From an uncultured Microbacterium sp. (GTDB lineage Bacteria; Actinomycetota; Actinomycetes; Actinomycetales; Microbacteriaceae), in the NCBI GenBank assembly GCA_937988695.1, contig CALKHM010000219.1, positions 1 through 11,306 of the forward strand: DNA of 11,306 nucleotides, read 5' to 3'. Below the pieces are notes generated by a model. That model saw nothing but the letters and a program-made list of their open reading frames with translations. It made no database searches and was not told the origin of the DNA. Below, in pieces: positions 1 through 7,396 of the stretch (positions within the stretch are counted from its first letter, which is position 1; the number at the start of each line of letters is the position of its first letter). The translations under genes were made by a program, and so were the position numbers.

Positions 1-393
1 GCACGACACGGCGGCGGGGCCTTCAGCGGCAAGGACCCGTCGAAGGTCGACCGCTCCGGCGCGTACGCGATGCGCTGGGTCGCCAAGAACGCAGTGGCGG
101 CGGGCTTCGCCGACCGGCTCGAGGTGCAGGTGGCCTACGCGATCGGCAAGGCCAGCCCGGTGGGACTGTATGTCGAGACGTTCGGCACGGGCAAGCTCTC
201 CGACGAGAAGATCACGGCGGCCATCGAGGAGGTGTTCGACCTGCGCCCGCGCGCGATCATCGAGCAGCTCGACCTGCTGCGGCCGATCTACGCGCGCACG
301 GCCGCCTACGGCCACTTCGGCCGGGAACTGCCCGAATTCACGTGGGAGCACACCACCCGGGTCGACGAGCTGCGCCGCGCCGCCGGGGTCTGA
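1..393 (+). CDS. metK: S-adenosylmethionine synthetase, C-terminal part (5' end outside window)
   Basis: MetK makes S-adenosylmethionine from methionine and ATP in the cytoplasm, releasing phosphate and pyrophosphate. Only the last 130 codons are present; the frame is already open at base 1 and ends at TGA 391-393. The first residues read ARHGGGAFSGKDPSKVDRS, which is the second MetK signature (GGGAFSxKD) and carries the phosphate- and K+-binding residues. It is followed by the conserved stretches YAMRWVAKN, QVAYAIGKASPVGLYVETFGT and, at the end, YGHFGRE. This is the normal C-terminal third of a protein of about 400 residues, and nothing looks damaged. priA begins 1 nt after the stop, so the two are probably translationally coupled. 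SAM is also the methyl donor used by RsmB further down the same run of genes. Confidence 0.97.
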   Translation, partial: ARHGGGAFSGKDPSKVDRSGAYAMRWVAKNAVAAGFADRLEVQVAYAIGKASPVGLYVETFGTGKLSDEKITAAIEEVFDLRPRAIIEQLDLLRPIYARTAAYGHFGRELPEFTWEHTTRVDELRRAAGV

Positions 394-394
394 C

Positions 395-2377
395 ATGCCG
401 CCGCGCCGCGTGGCACGGGTGCTCGTGGACTCGCCGCTGCCGCAGCTCGACCGCCTGTTCGACTACGCGGTCCCCGACGCATTGGCGCCCTCCGCCGTCC
501 CGGGCGTCCGGGTGAAGGTGCCGCTGCGCAGCGCCGGCCGCGTGGTCGAGGGTTTCGTGGTCGAGATCGGCGACGACGACCCCGCCGACCGCCCCCTCTC
601 CGACCTCGAGTCCGTCGTCTCGCCCGTGGCGGTGCTGCCACCGCGGCTGTACGCCCTGGCGCGCGCGGTCGCCGATCGCGCGGCCGGGGGCGCGGGCGAC
701 ATCCTGCGCCTGGTGGTGCCCAAGCGGATGGTGCGCGCGGAGAAGGCCTGGCTGGCGGGTGCGATGCCGCCGACTCCCGTCGTGCCGCCGGATGCCGCGC
801 AGCGGGCGGCCACGGTGCTCGACGCGTTCCCCGGGCTTTCGCGCCTGCTGCACGAGAGTGCCCGCCTGGTCGTCGACGCGCCGCCTCGACTCGACCACCT
901 GCCCGAGGGAACCGACGTCGGGGGATGGGCCGTGCTGCTGGCAGCCATCGCCGTCGCCGCGCTCGCCCGGGGCCGCAGCGCCGTGCTCGTCGTGCCGGAC
1001 TACCGCGATCAGGAGCAGCTGTGGGCTGCGCTGGCGTCGTTCGTGCCCGAGGACGCGATCGTGCGCGTCGACTCCCGCCAGTCGGGTCCCGAGCGTTACG
1101 CCGGCTATCTGCGGATCCTCGCGGACGCGCCCTGCGTGGTGATCGGGAGCCGGTCCGCAGTGTACGCGCCCGCGCATGACGTCGGCGTCGTCGCGATCTG
1201 GGATGACGGCGACCCGCTGTTGTCCGAGCCGCTCAGCCCCGGCGTGCACGCACGGGATGCCGCGCTGGTGCGCCAGGAGCTGGAGCAGTCGACGCTGCTG
1301 TTGGCGGGGCACACCCGGACGACGGATGTGCAGCGGCTCGTGGACGCCGGCTGGGTGCGCGAGGTGACCGCCGCGCGGCGGGCGTCGCCGCGCGTGATCC
1401 TGTCCGCGACGCGCGAGGGCGAGGCCCGGGGCTCGCGCGTGCCCTCGGCGGCGTTCGCTGCCGCACGTGAGGCGCTGTCGTCGGGGCCGGTGCTCGTGCA
1501 GGTCGCCCGTCCGGGCTTCGCGCCGTCGCTGGTGTGCGCCGAGTGCCGCACCCCAGCGCGCTGTGGGCACTGCGGGGGAGCGCTGCGTGCCCGGCAGCGC
1601 GGCGCGGTGCCCGACTGCACGTGGTGCGGGCGCTCCGCTCGCGGCTGGACGTGCGTGTCGTGCGGCTCGGACCGGGTGCGGATGTCGTCGTCCGGCAGCG
1701 AGCGCACGGCCGACGAGCTCGGCCGCGCGTTCCCCGGAACTCGCATCGTGGTCTCCGACGGCGAGCACCCGACCACCCGGGTCGACGGCCGGCCGGCGCT
1801 GGTCGTGGCCACGCGCGGCGCGGAGCCAGTGGCTGCCGGCGGCTACCGTGCCGTCCTGCTGCTGGACGGCGATCGGATGCTGCAGGCCGGCGACCTGCGG
1901 ATCGGCGAGTCGTGCCTGCGATGGTGGTCGAATGCCGCAGCGCTTGCCGCCCCCGGGGCACCCGTCCACCTGGTGGGGGTCGCCGGACGGCTCGCCCGGG
2001 CGCTTGCGACCTGGTCGCAGCCCGCGTACGCGCGCAGCGAGCTCGCCGAACGTGCCCCGCTGAAGATGCCGCCGACAGCCCGCGTGGCGATGATCGAGGG
2101 CACCCTTGCCGAGCTGGATGCCGCGGTGAGCGCCGTGCGCGCCGCGATCCCGATGCTGGATGCCGATGCGGTCCTGGGCCCGGTGCCCGTCGAAGGCGGC
2201 CAGACCGCTCGCGCGCTGGTGCGTTTCAGCTATGCGCAGGGCCGCGCGGTGACCACGGCGCTGCGCGGCGCGGTCGTGACCGCCGCGCTGCGCACCCGGC
2301 GACCCGCGAAGGGGCGGCCCCCGGGGCCGCGCAATACACTCAAGGTGCTCCTCGATGTGCTCGATCCCGAGCTCTGA
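395..2377 (+). CDS. priA: Primosomal protein N' (PriA), helicase-degenerate actinobacterial form
   Basis: PriA recognises stalled replication forks and D-loops and helps reload the replicative helicase. The predicted protein has 660 residues. The N-terminal DNA-binding region is recognisable (ARVLVDSPLPQLDRLFDYAVP). The zinc-binding module is complete, with eight cysteines in four CxxC-like pairs from about C381 to C423. The helicase core, however, lacks the motifs of E. coli PriA: there is no Walker A GxGKT sequence, and the usual DEEH box is replaced by WDDGD at about residues 269-273. The C-terminus ends in the family motif GRPPGPRN followed by VLLDVLDPEL. Loss of the ATP-binding motifs is a known feature of actinobacterial PriA, so a structural or DNA-binding role is more likely than active unwinding. 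The frame is open further upstream over metK, but ATG 395, 1 nt past the metK stop, gives the proper family N-terminus. Confidence 0.93.
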   Translation: MPPRRVARVLVDSPLPQLDRLFDYAVPDALAPSAVPGVRVKVPLRSAGRVVEGFVVEIGDDDPADRPLSDLESVVSPVAVLPPRLYALARAVADRAAGGAGDILRLVVPKRMVRAEKAWLAGAMPPTPVVPPDAAQRAATVLDAFPGLSRLLHESARLVVDAPPRLDHLPEGTDVGGWAVLLAAIAVAALARGRSAVLVVPDYRDQEQLWAALASFVPEDAIVRVDSRQSGPERYAGYLRILADAPCVVIGSRSAVYAPAHDVGVVAIWDDGDPLLSEPLSPGVHARDAALVRQELEQSTLLLAGHTRTTDVQRLVDAGWVREVTAARRASPRVILSATREGEARGSRVPSAAFAAAREALSSGPVLVQVARPGFAPSLVCAECRTPARCGHCGGALRARQRGAVPDCTWCGRSARGWTCVSCGSDRVRMSSSGSERTADELGRAFPGTRIVVSDGEHPTTRVDGRPALVVATRGAEPVAAGGYRAVLLLDGDRMLQAGDLRIGESCLRWWSNAAALAAPGAPVHLVGVAGRLARALATWSQPAYARSELAERAPLKMPPTARVAMIEGTLAELDAAVSAVRAAIPMLDADAVLGPVPVEGGQTARALVRFSYAQGRAVTTALRGAVVTAALRTRRPAKGRPPGPRNTLKVLLDVLDPEL

Positions 2378-2384
2378 CCCGAAC

Positions 2385-2393
2385 GGAGGAGAG
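2385..2393 (+). promoter_or_regulatory. Strong Shine-Dalgarno site of fmt
   Basis: GGAGGAGAG lies in the 19-nt gap between priA and fmt, 7 nt (measured from GGAGG) before ATG 2397. The fmt frame is open upstream into priA, so this site settles the start at 2397. It is the strongest ribosome-binding site in the first half of the window, where the other genes rely on stop-start coupling. Confidence 0.85.
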
Positions 2394-2396
2394 AGA

Positions 2397-3317
2397 ATGC
2401 GCGTCGTGTTCGCCGGCACCCCCGCGGTGGCCGTCCCGACCCTGCGCCGGCTCATCGACGGGCCGCATGAGGTGGTCGCCGTCGTGACCAGGCCGGATGC
2501 CCCGACCGGGCGCAAGCGGGTGCTCACGCCCTCAGCCGTGGCGGATGCCGCGCAGGCCGGCGGCATCCCGGTGATCAAGGCCGCGCGCCTGGATGCTGCG
2601 GCGACCGAGGCGATCTGTGCGACCCAGCCCGACCTGGGAGTGGTGGTCGCCTACGGCGGACTCGTGCGCGATCCGCTCCTGTCGGCGCCCGCACACGGCT
2701 GGATCAACCTGCACTTCTCGCTGCTGCCGCGATGGCGGGGCGCGGCGCCCGTGCAGCGTGCCCTCATCGCCGGTGACGAGATGCTCGGCGCGTGCGTGTT
2801 CGCACTGGTCCCCGAGCTCGACGCCGGGGACATCTATGCGCGGCTGTCCTACGAGCCGCCGGCGATGGCCACGGCGTCGGACGTGCTGGACGCGCTCGCG
2901 CATCGCGGTGCGTACCTCGTCGAGGAGGTCGTGGCGTCGCTGGTGAACGGCACCGCACGCGCGCAGGCCCAGCAGGGCGAGCCGACCCTGGCCCCCAAGC
3001 TCACCGTCGACGACGGGCGCCTGGACTGGAGCGAGCCGGCCGGACGGGTGCTGGCACGCTGGCGGGGCGTGACCACCGAGCCCGGCGCGTTCACGACGGT
3101 CGCCGGGGTACGGGTCAAGATCCTCGCCGCAGGTCCGGGGACGCACGCCGACGGCCTGGCACCCGGCCGCATCGCACAGCACGACGGCACGGTGCTCATC
3201 GGCACCGGCACCGACCCGGTGGCGGTGTATCGCGTGCAGCCTGCCGGGAAGGCCACGATGGCGGCGGCGGACTGGTGGCGGGGACTGCGGGTCGATGAGC
3301 CCGTGGCCGGTTCATGA
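2397..3317 (+). CDS. fmt: Methionyl-tRNA formyltransferase
   Basis: Fmt transfers a formyl group from 10-formyltetrahydrofolate to the amino group of Met-tRNA(fMet), making the initiator tRNA used in bacterial translation. The 306-residue protein has the usual family length. It opens with MRVVFAGTPAVAVPTL, the nucleotide-fold start of the formyltransferase domain. The core motif is INLHFSLLPRWRGAAPVQ, with the expected catalytic pair Asn104 and His106, and the third catalytic residue is probably Asp142 in ELDAGD. The C-terminal tRNA-binding OB-fold domain begins near residue 205 (PKLTVDDGRLDW) and continues through GVRVKILAA to the end. The gene has its own strong ribosome-binding site and overlaps rsmB by 4 nt (ATGA), as expected for a priA-fmt-rsmB operon. 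Confidence 0.97.
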   Translation: MRVVFAGTPAVAVPTLRRLIDGPHEVVAVVTRPDAPTGRKRVLTPSAVADAAQAGGIPVIKAARLDAAATEAICATQPDLGVVVAYGGLVRDPLLSAPAHGWINLHFSLLPRWRGAAPVQRALIAGDEMLGACVFALVPELDAGDIYARLSYEPPAMATASDVLDALAHRGAYLVEEVVASLVNGTARAQAQQGEPTLAPKLTVDDGRLDWSEPAGRVLARWRGVTTEPGAFTTVAGVRVKILAAGPGTHADGLAPGRIAQHDGTVLIGTGTDPVAVYRVQPAGKATMAAADWWRGLRVDEPVAGS

Positions 3318-4681
3318 CAAGCGGAACCGCGCGTACGGTCGCGTTCGAGACCGTCCACGCCGTCGCCGAGGACGACGCCTACGCGAACCTGCTGCTGCCC
3401 CGCGCGATCACCCGGGCGGGGCTGTCCTCGGCCGATGCGCGACTGGCGACCGAGCTTGCCTACGGCACGCTGCGTCGTCAGGGCACCTACGACGCGGTGA
3501 TCGCCGCAGCGGCGGACCGCCCGATCGACCGCATCGACGCGGCCGTGCGCGACGCGCTGCGGCTGGGCGTGCACCAGCTGATGTCGACGCGGATCGCGTC
3601 GCACGCGGCGGTCAACGAGACCGTCGACCTCGTGCGCCGGACGGCCGGCAGATCCGCGGCAGGCTTCGCGAACGCCGTGCTGCGGCGCGTCTCGCGCGAC
3701 ACGCCAGGGGAGTGGATGTCGCGGATCGAGCAGACCGCGCGTTCCGACGACGAGCGCCTGGCGTTGCGCAGCGCGCATCCGGTGTGGATCATCCGCGCGC
3801 TGCGCCGGGCGCTGGCCCACGAGGGGCGCGTGGACGAGCTCGACGCGCTGCTGTCGGCCGACAACGACGCGCCCCGGGTGACGATGGCGGCGCTGCCCGG
3901 GCTCGCCGACGTCCCTGCCGGGCACGCACGCACGCCGTTCTCGCGCCTCGGCTTCCGCGCCGGCGCCGGCGACCCGGAGCCGCTGGTGCGCACGTCCGGC
4001 GGACGACTGCGGGTGCAGGACGAGGGCTCTCAGCTTGCTGCGCTCGCCCTGACCCGGGTGCTGCCGGTCGTTGCCGGCGAACGCTGGCTCGACCTGTGCG
4101 CGGGGCCGGGCGGCAAGACCGCGGTCCTGGCTGCCGAAGCGCATGCGCACGACGCACGGCTGGAGGCGAACGAGCTCGTGCCGGCCAGGGCAGGACTCGT
4201 GCGCCAGGCGCTGGCCGGGGTCCCCGGCGAGGTCCCGGTCTCCGAGCAGGACGGCCGGCAGCGCGCCGCATCCGCTCCCGGCGTCTACGACCGGATCCTC
4301 GTGGACGCGCCGTGCACGGGCCTGGGCGCGCTGCGCCGGCGCCCCGAGGCGCGCTGGCGCAAGTCTCCGGCCGATGTGGGCGCTCTGGCCGCGTTGCAGG
4401 CCGAGCTCCTCGTCGCGGCGATCGACGCGCTGCGTCCGGGCGGCGTCGTCGCCTATGTGACGTGCTCGCCGCATCTGGCTGAGACCACCGGTGTGCTCGC
4501 CGAGGTGGAGCGCACGCACGGCGACCGGATCACGCAGCTGGACGCACGTGCGGCGGTGCAGAAGGTGAGTCGCAGCAGGTTGGATCTGGCCGTTCCCGCC
4601 GACGGCTCGCTGCGCGCCCAGTTGTGGCCACACCGACACGGCACCGACGCGATGTTCATCAGCCTGTTGCAGAGGCTGTGA
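3314..4681 (+). CDS. rsmB: 16S rRNA (cytosine-967 C5)-methyltransferase RsmB
   Basis: RsmB (also called Sun or Fmu) uses SAM to methylate C967 of 16S rRNA. The 455-residue product is slightly longer than the E. coli enzyme. Residues about 5-135 form the NusB-like RNA-binding domain (RTVAFETVHAV ... HAAVNETVDLVR ... FANAVLRRVSR). A Rossmann-fold methyltransferase domain follows: the SAM-binding motif LDLCAGPGGKT at about 259-269, the release cysteine in DAPCTGLG (C334) and the catalytic nucleophile in VTCSPH (C384). Both cysteines of the two-cysteine m5C mechanism are therefore present. The start at 3314 overlaps the fmt stop (ATGA), which supports translational coupling. A 42-nt gap with a promoter-like element separates it from rpe. 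Confidence 0.95.
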   Translation: MTSGTARTVAFETVHAVAEDDAYANLLLPRAITRAGLSSADARLATELAYGTLRRQGTYDAVIAAAADRPIDRIDAAVRDALRLGVHQLMSTRIASHAAVNETVDLVRRTAGRSAAGFANAVLRRVSRDTPGEWMSRIEQTARSDDERLALRSAHPVWIIRALRRALAHEGRVDELDALLSADNDAPRVTMAALPGLADVPAGHARTPFSRLGFRAGAGDPEPLVRTSGGRLRVQDEGSQLAALALTRVLPVVAGERWLDLCAGPGGKTAVLAAEAHAHDARLEANELVPARAGLVRQALAGVPGEVPVSEQDGRQRAASAPGVYDRILVDAPCTGLGALRRRPEARWRKSPADVGALAALQAELLVAAIDALRPGGVVAYVTCSPHLAETTGVLAEVERTHGDRITQLDARAAVQKVSRSRLDLAVPADGSLRAQLWPHRHGTDAMFISLLQRL

Positions 4682-4711
4682 CCGCCCCGGGCATGAGTGT
4701 GACCGCACCGA

Positions 4712-4717
4712 CATAAT
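4712..4717 (+). promoter_or_regulatory. Putative -10 element of a leaderless rpe promoter
   Basis: CATAAT matches five of six bases of TATAAT in an otherwise very G+C-rich context. It ends exactly 6 nt before the rpe GTG codon, the usual distance from a -10 box to the transcription start. The mRNA would therefore begin at the start codon itself, as in the many leaderless genes of Actinobacteria. There is no good Shine-Dalgarno sequence before rpe, which fits. No clear -35 hexamer is seen. This is an inference from sequence only. Confidence 0.55.
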
Positions 4718-4723
4718 GGGGAC

Positions 4724-5392
4724 GTGGTCTCAGACGCGCGCATCAATCCCAGCATCCTCGCCGCCGACTTCGTGAACATGCAGGCCGACCTCGCCCGCAT
4801 CGGCACTGCCGACTTCGTGCATGTCGACGTCATGGACAACCACTTCGTGCCGAATCTGACGTTCGGCCCGCAGATGGTCGAGCGCATCCAGGCCACGAGC
4901 CCCGTGCCGCTGGACGTCCACCTCATGATCGACGACCCCGATCGATGGGCGCCGGGATACGCCGAGCTCGGCGCGGCATCGGTCACGTTCCACCTCGAGG
5001 CGGCGAACGAGCCGGTGGCGCTGGCTCGGCGGCTGCGGGCGATGGGTGCGCGCGCGGGCGTGGCCGTCAAGCCGATGACACCGGTCGAGCCGTTGTTCGA
5101 CATCATCGACGACTTCGACCAGATCCTCGTGATGACCGTCGAGCCGGGGTTCGGCGGCCAGTCGTTCATGCCCGAGACCATGCCCAAGCTGCGGCGCCTG
5201 CGCGACGAGGCACGGCGGCGCGGCGCGCAGGTGTGGCTGCAGGTCGATGGCGGCATCTCGGCGTCGACGATCGCACAGGCCGCCGATGCCGGCGCCGACA
5301 CGTTCGTGGCGGGCTCGGCCGTGTTCGGCTCCGACGACCCGACGGCCGCCATCGCCGCACTGCGCGAGACGGTCGGCGCGCACCGCCACTGA
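4724..5392 (+). CDS. rpe: Ribulose-phosphate 3-epimerase
   Basis: Rpe interconverts D-ribulose 5-phosphate and D-xylulose 5-phosphate in the pentose phosphate pathway, a cytosolic TIM-barrel enzyme. The product has 222 residues, close to the usual 220-225. It carries INPSILAADF at the N-terminus, VHVDVMDNHFVPN (metal and catalytic residues His33 and Asp35), DVHLMIDDP (His66), MTVEPGFGGQSF (the phosphate loop region) and QVDGGI with the second catalytic Asp175. The start is GTG 4724: an in-frame TGA at 4700-4702 closes the frame upstream and no other usable start lies between. A CATAAT box 6 nt before the start suggests a leaderless transcript. The position between rsmB and the his genes is common in related Actinobacteria, and Rpe supports the pentose phosphate supply from which PRPP is made. 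Confidence 0.96.
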   Translation: MVSDARINPSILAADFVNMQADLARIGTADFVHVDVMDNHFVPNLTFGPQMVERIQATSPVPLDVHLMIDDPDRWAPGYAELGAASVTFHLEAANEPVALARRLRAMGARAGVAVKPMTPVEPLFDIIDDFDQILVMTVEPGFGGQSFMPETMPKLRRLRDEARRRGAQVWLQVDGGISASTIAQAADAGADTFVAGSAVFGSDDPTAAIAALRETVGAHRH

Positions 5393-5426
5393 CCGTCACG
5401 CGGTCTGCGGGCGGTCGCGCGCCCGG

Positions 5427-5432
5427 TACCCT
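5427..5432 (+). promoter_or_regulatory. Putative -10 element of a leaderless hisE promoter
   Basis: TACCCT fits the actinobacterial -10 pattern TAnnnT and ends exactly 6 nt before GTG 5439, the same geometry as the rpe promoter. The hisE transcript would then start at the GTG codon, without a leader. This favours GTG 5439 over ATG 5436 as the true start. No Shine-Dalgarno sequence precedes the gene and no convincing -35 box is seen. Confidence 0.5.
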
Positions 5433-5438
5433 GGCATG

Positions 5439-5702
5439 GTGAAGACGTTCGATGCCCTGTTCGCCGAGCTCAGCGCGAAAGCGACCGGTCGCCCTGAGGG
5501 CTCCGGCACCGTCGCGGAGCTGGACGCCGGCGTGCACGCGATCGGCAAGAAGATCGTCGAAGAGGCCGCAGAGGTCTGGATGGCCGCGGAGTACGAGACG
5601 ACGGATGCCGCAGCGGGCGAGATCTCCCAGCTGCTGTACCACGTACAGGTCATGATGATCGCGAAGGGGCTGACGCTCGAGGACGTGTACCGACATCTGT
5701 GA
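5439..5702 (+). CDS. hisE: Phosphoribosyl-ATP pyrophosphatase
   Basis: HisE catalyses step 2 of histidine synthesis: it hydrolyses phosphoribosyl-ATP to phosphoribosyl-AMP and pyrophosphate. The product has 87 residues from GTG 5439, or 88 from ATG 5436 immediately before it. It belongs to the all-alpha MazG-like family: the metal-binding helix KKIVEEAAEVWMA provides Glu41, Glu42 and Glu45, and the second helix reads EISQLLYHVQVMM. The usual end LTLEDVYRHL is present. The enzyme is encoded separately from hisI, unlike the fused hisIE gene of E. coli. A 42-nt gap separates it from hisG. The GTG start is preferred because the TACCCT box sits at the correct distance for a leaderless transcript. 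Confidence 0.94.
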   Translation: MKTFDALFAELSAKATGRPEGSGTVAELDAGVHAIGKKIVEEAAEVWMAAEYETTDAAAGEISQLLYHVQVMMIAKGLTLEDVYRHL

Positions 5703-5732
5703 TGCCGGCACCGCCCTCGCACACCCCCTGAC

Positions 5733-5738
5733 GGAAAG
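5733..5738 (+). promoter_or_regulatory. Ribosome-binding site of hisG
   Basis: GGAAAG lies 6 nt before ATG 5745 in the 42-nt gap after hisE. It is a moderate Shine-Dalgarno match and supports independent translation initiation of hisG. Confidence 0.6.
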
Positions 5739-5744
5739 ACACAC

Positions 5745-6587
5745 ATGCTGCGAATCGCCGTTCCCAACAAGGGCTCGCTCGCCGAGACGGCTGCGGAGAT
5801 GCTCGCGGAGGCCGGCTATGCCGGGCGCCGCGATAGCAAGGATCTGCACCTCGTCGACCCCGAGAACGACGTCGAGTTCTTCTATCTGCGCCCGAAAGAC
5901 ATCGCGACGTACGTCGGCTCCGGCGCCCTCCACGTGGGCATCACCGGACGTGACCTGCTGATGGATGCCCGGATGCCGGGGGCGCGGGAGATCGCGGCCC
6001 TCGGCTTCGCGAACTCCACGTTCCGATTCGCCGCGCCACCCGGACGCTTCGGCGACGTGACGGACCTGGACGGCGTGCGTGTGGCCACGTCGTATCCCGG
6101 ACTCGTCGACGCGTTCCTGGACCGACACGGCGTAGCCGTGGACCTGGTGCCGCTGGACGGCGCGGTGGAGTCCGCCGTCGAGCTGGGCGTCGCCGACGCC
6201 ATCGCCGACGTGGTGGAGACCGGCACGACCCTGCGGCAGGCCGGGCTCGAGGTCTTCGGCCCGCCGATCCTGACGTCCGAGGCCGTGCTGATCGCCGGTC
6301 CCCACGATGTGGAGGGCACCGAGACGCTGCTGCGGCGCCTGCACGGCGTGATGGTGGCGCGGCGCTACGTGCTCATCGACTACGACCTGCCGGCCGACCT
6401 CGTCGAGCAGGCCGTCGCGCTCACGCCCGGTGTGGAATCGCCCACGATCTCGCCGCTGCGCGACCCGGAGTGGGTGGCGGTGCGGGTGATGAGCCCGCGC
6501 AAGAGCGTGAACCAGGTCATGGATGCGCTGTATTCGCTGGGCGCGCGGGCGATCCTGGTGACGGCGATCGACGCGGCGAGGCTGTGA
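5745..6587 (+). CDS. hisG: ATP phosphoribosyltransferase, long form
   Basis: HisG catalyses the first and committed step of histidine synthesis, joining ATP and PRPP to give phosphoribosyl-ATP. The 280-residue length and a full C-terminal domain mark it as the long, homohexameric form that needs no HisZ partner. The N-terminus reads MLRIAVPNKGSLAE, and YVGSGALHVGITGRDLL belongs to the first catalytic lobe. The family signature ELGVADAIADVVETGTTL includes the PRPP-binding loop. From about residue 190 to the end there is the ACT-like regulatory domain (RRYVLIDYDLP ... SPTISPL ... WVAVRVMSP), which in this family binds histidine for feedback inhibition. The stop overlaps the hisF start by 1 nt (TGATG). 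Confidence 0.97.
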   Translation: MLRIAVPNKGSLAETAAEMLAEAGYAGRRDSKDLHLVDPENDVEFFYLRPKDIATYVGSGALHVGITGRDLLMDARMPGAREIAALGFANSTFRFAAPPGRFGDVTDLDGVRVATSYPGLVDAFLDRHGVAVDLVPLDGAVESAVELGVADAIADVVETGTTLRQAGLEVFGPPILTSEAVLIAGPHDVEGTETLLRRLHGVMVARRYVLIDYDLPADLVEQAVALTPGVESPTISPLRDPEWVAVRVMSPRKSVNQVMDALYSLGARAILVTAIDAARL

Positions 6588-7396
6588 TGACGCTGGCGAC
6601 CCGGGTGATCCCATGCCTGGACGTGGCTGCCGGCCGCGTGGTGAAGGGTGTGAACTTCGAGAACCTGCGCGACATGGGCGATCCGGTGGAACTGGCCGGA
6701 CTCTACTTCGATCAGGGCGCCGACGAGCTCACGTTCCTCGACGTGACGGCGACCGTCGACGAGCGTGCCACGACCTACGACGTGGTGCGCCGCACCGCCG
6801 AAGCGGTCTTCATCCCGCTGACCGTGGGCGGCGGCGTGCGCGCGGCCGACGATGTCGCCCGGTTGCTCGCCGTCGGCGCCGACAAGGTCGGCGTGAACTC
6901 CGCCGCGATCGCGCGCCCCGACCTCGTCGATGAGATCGCCGACCGGTTCGGGGCGCAGGTGCTCGTGCTCTCGCTCGACGTGAAGCGGTCCGAGGACACG
7001 TCCTCCGGCTTCGTCGTGACCACGCACGGCGGACGCGTCGCCACGACGCTCGATGCGCTGGTGTGGGCGCGAGAGGCGATCGAGCGCGGAGCGGGGGAGC
7101 TGCTGGTGAACTCCATCGACGCCGACGGCACCAAGGACGGCTTCGACCTCGAGCTCATCTCCCTGATGCGCGAACTGTCCTCGGTGCCGGTGATCGCGTC
7201 GGGAGGTGCCGGCGCGGCGGAGCACTTCCCGCCGGCCGTGCACGCCGGTGCCGACGCCGTGCTGGCCGCCTCCGTGTTCCACTCCCGCCAGTTGACGATC
7301 GCCGACGTGAAGGCGGCCCTGGAGGCCGACGGCATCCCGACACGCAGAACGGACGCGCGCACAACGGGCGCCCACACGACAGAGGAGGGCAGATGA
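6587..7396 (+). CDS. hisF: Imidazole glycerol phosphate synthase, cyclase subunit HisF
   Basis: HisF is the cyclase half of imidazole glycerol phosphate synthase. With ammonia supplied by the glutaminase HisH it converts PRFAR to imidazole glycerol phosphate and AICAR. The 269-residue product is a (beta/alpha)8 barrel. The two catalytic aspartates are visible: Asp12 in RVIPCLDV and Asp131 in VLSLDVKR. Phosphate-binding loops appear as TVGGGVR and PVIASGGAG, and NSIDADGTKDGFD is highly conserved. The start at ATG 6587 overlaps the hisG stop by 1 nt and gives the expected MTLATRVIPCLDV N-terminus. The barrel ends near residue 253; a short hydrophilic tail (RRTDARTTGAHTTEEGR) follows and its DNA carries the ribosome-binding site of hisI. 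hisH is not in the window, so the partner is encoded elsewhere. Confidence 0.97.
   Translation: MTLATRVIPCLDVAAGRVVKGVNFENLRDMGDPVELAGLYFDQGADELTFLDVTATVDERATTYDVVRRTAEAVFIPLTVGGGVRAADDVARLLAVGADKVGVNSAAIARPDLVDEIADRFGAQVLVLSLDVKRSEDTSSGFVVTTHGGRVATTLDALVWAREAIERGAGELLVNSIDADGTKDGFDLELISLMRELSSVPVIASGGAGAAEHFPPAVHAGADAVLAASVFHSRQLTIADVKAALEADGIPTRRTDARTTGAHTTEEGR
7383..7388 (+). promoter_or_regulatory. Ribosome-binding site of hisI inside the end of hisF
   Basis: AGGAGG lies 4 nt before ATG 7393, within the last codons of hisF. The match is excellent though the spacing is slightly short. It supports the hisI start and coupling to hisF. Confidence 0.7.

Noticed and set aside
2314..2330. Perfect 8-bp inverted repeat (GCGGCCCC / GGGGCCGC) with a 1-nt centre near the end of priA
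   Set aside because: It encodes the conserved GRPPGPR motif of PriA, so the symmetry follows from codon choice. There is no T run, and translation continues to the fmt gene.
338..2578. Very long open frame on the minus strand opposite priA
   Set aside because: Its translation is low-complexity, rich in Arg, His, Gly and Ala, and matches no family; it is the usual antisense shadow in high-G+C DNA over a well-recognised gene.
2849..4714. Long minus-strand open frame opposite fmt and rsmB
   Set aside because: Same kind of shadow; both + strand genes have clear catalytic motifs, and the minus frame crosses gene boundaries without any start signal.
4716..4718. ATG as an alternative rpe start
   Set aside because: It is out of frame with the Rpe reading frame, and it overlaps the putative -10 element.
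5408..5425. Possible hairpin CGGGCG / CGCCCG between rpe and hisE as a terminator
   Set aside because: The stem is only 6 bp, the tract after it is not T-rich, and it lies directly against the putative hisE -10 box. It is within chance for this composition.
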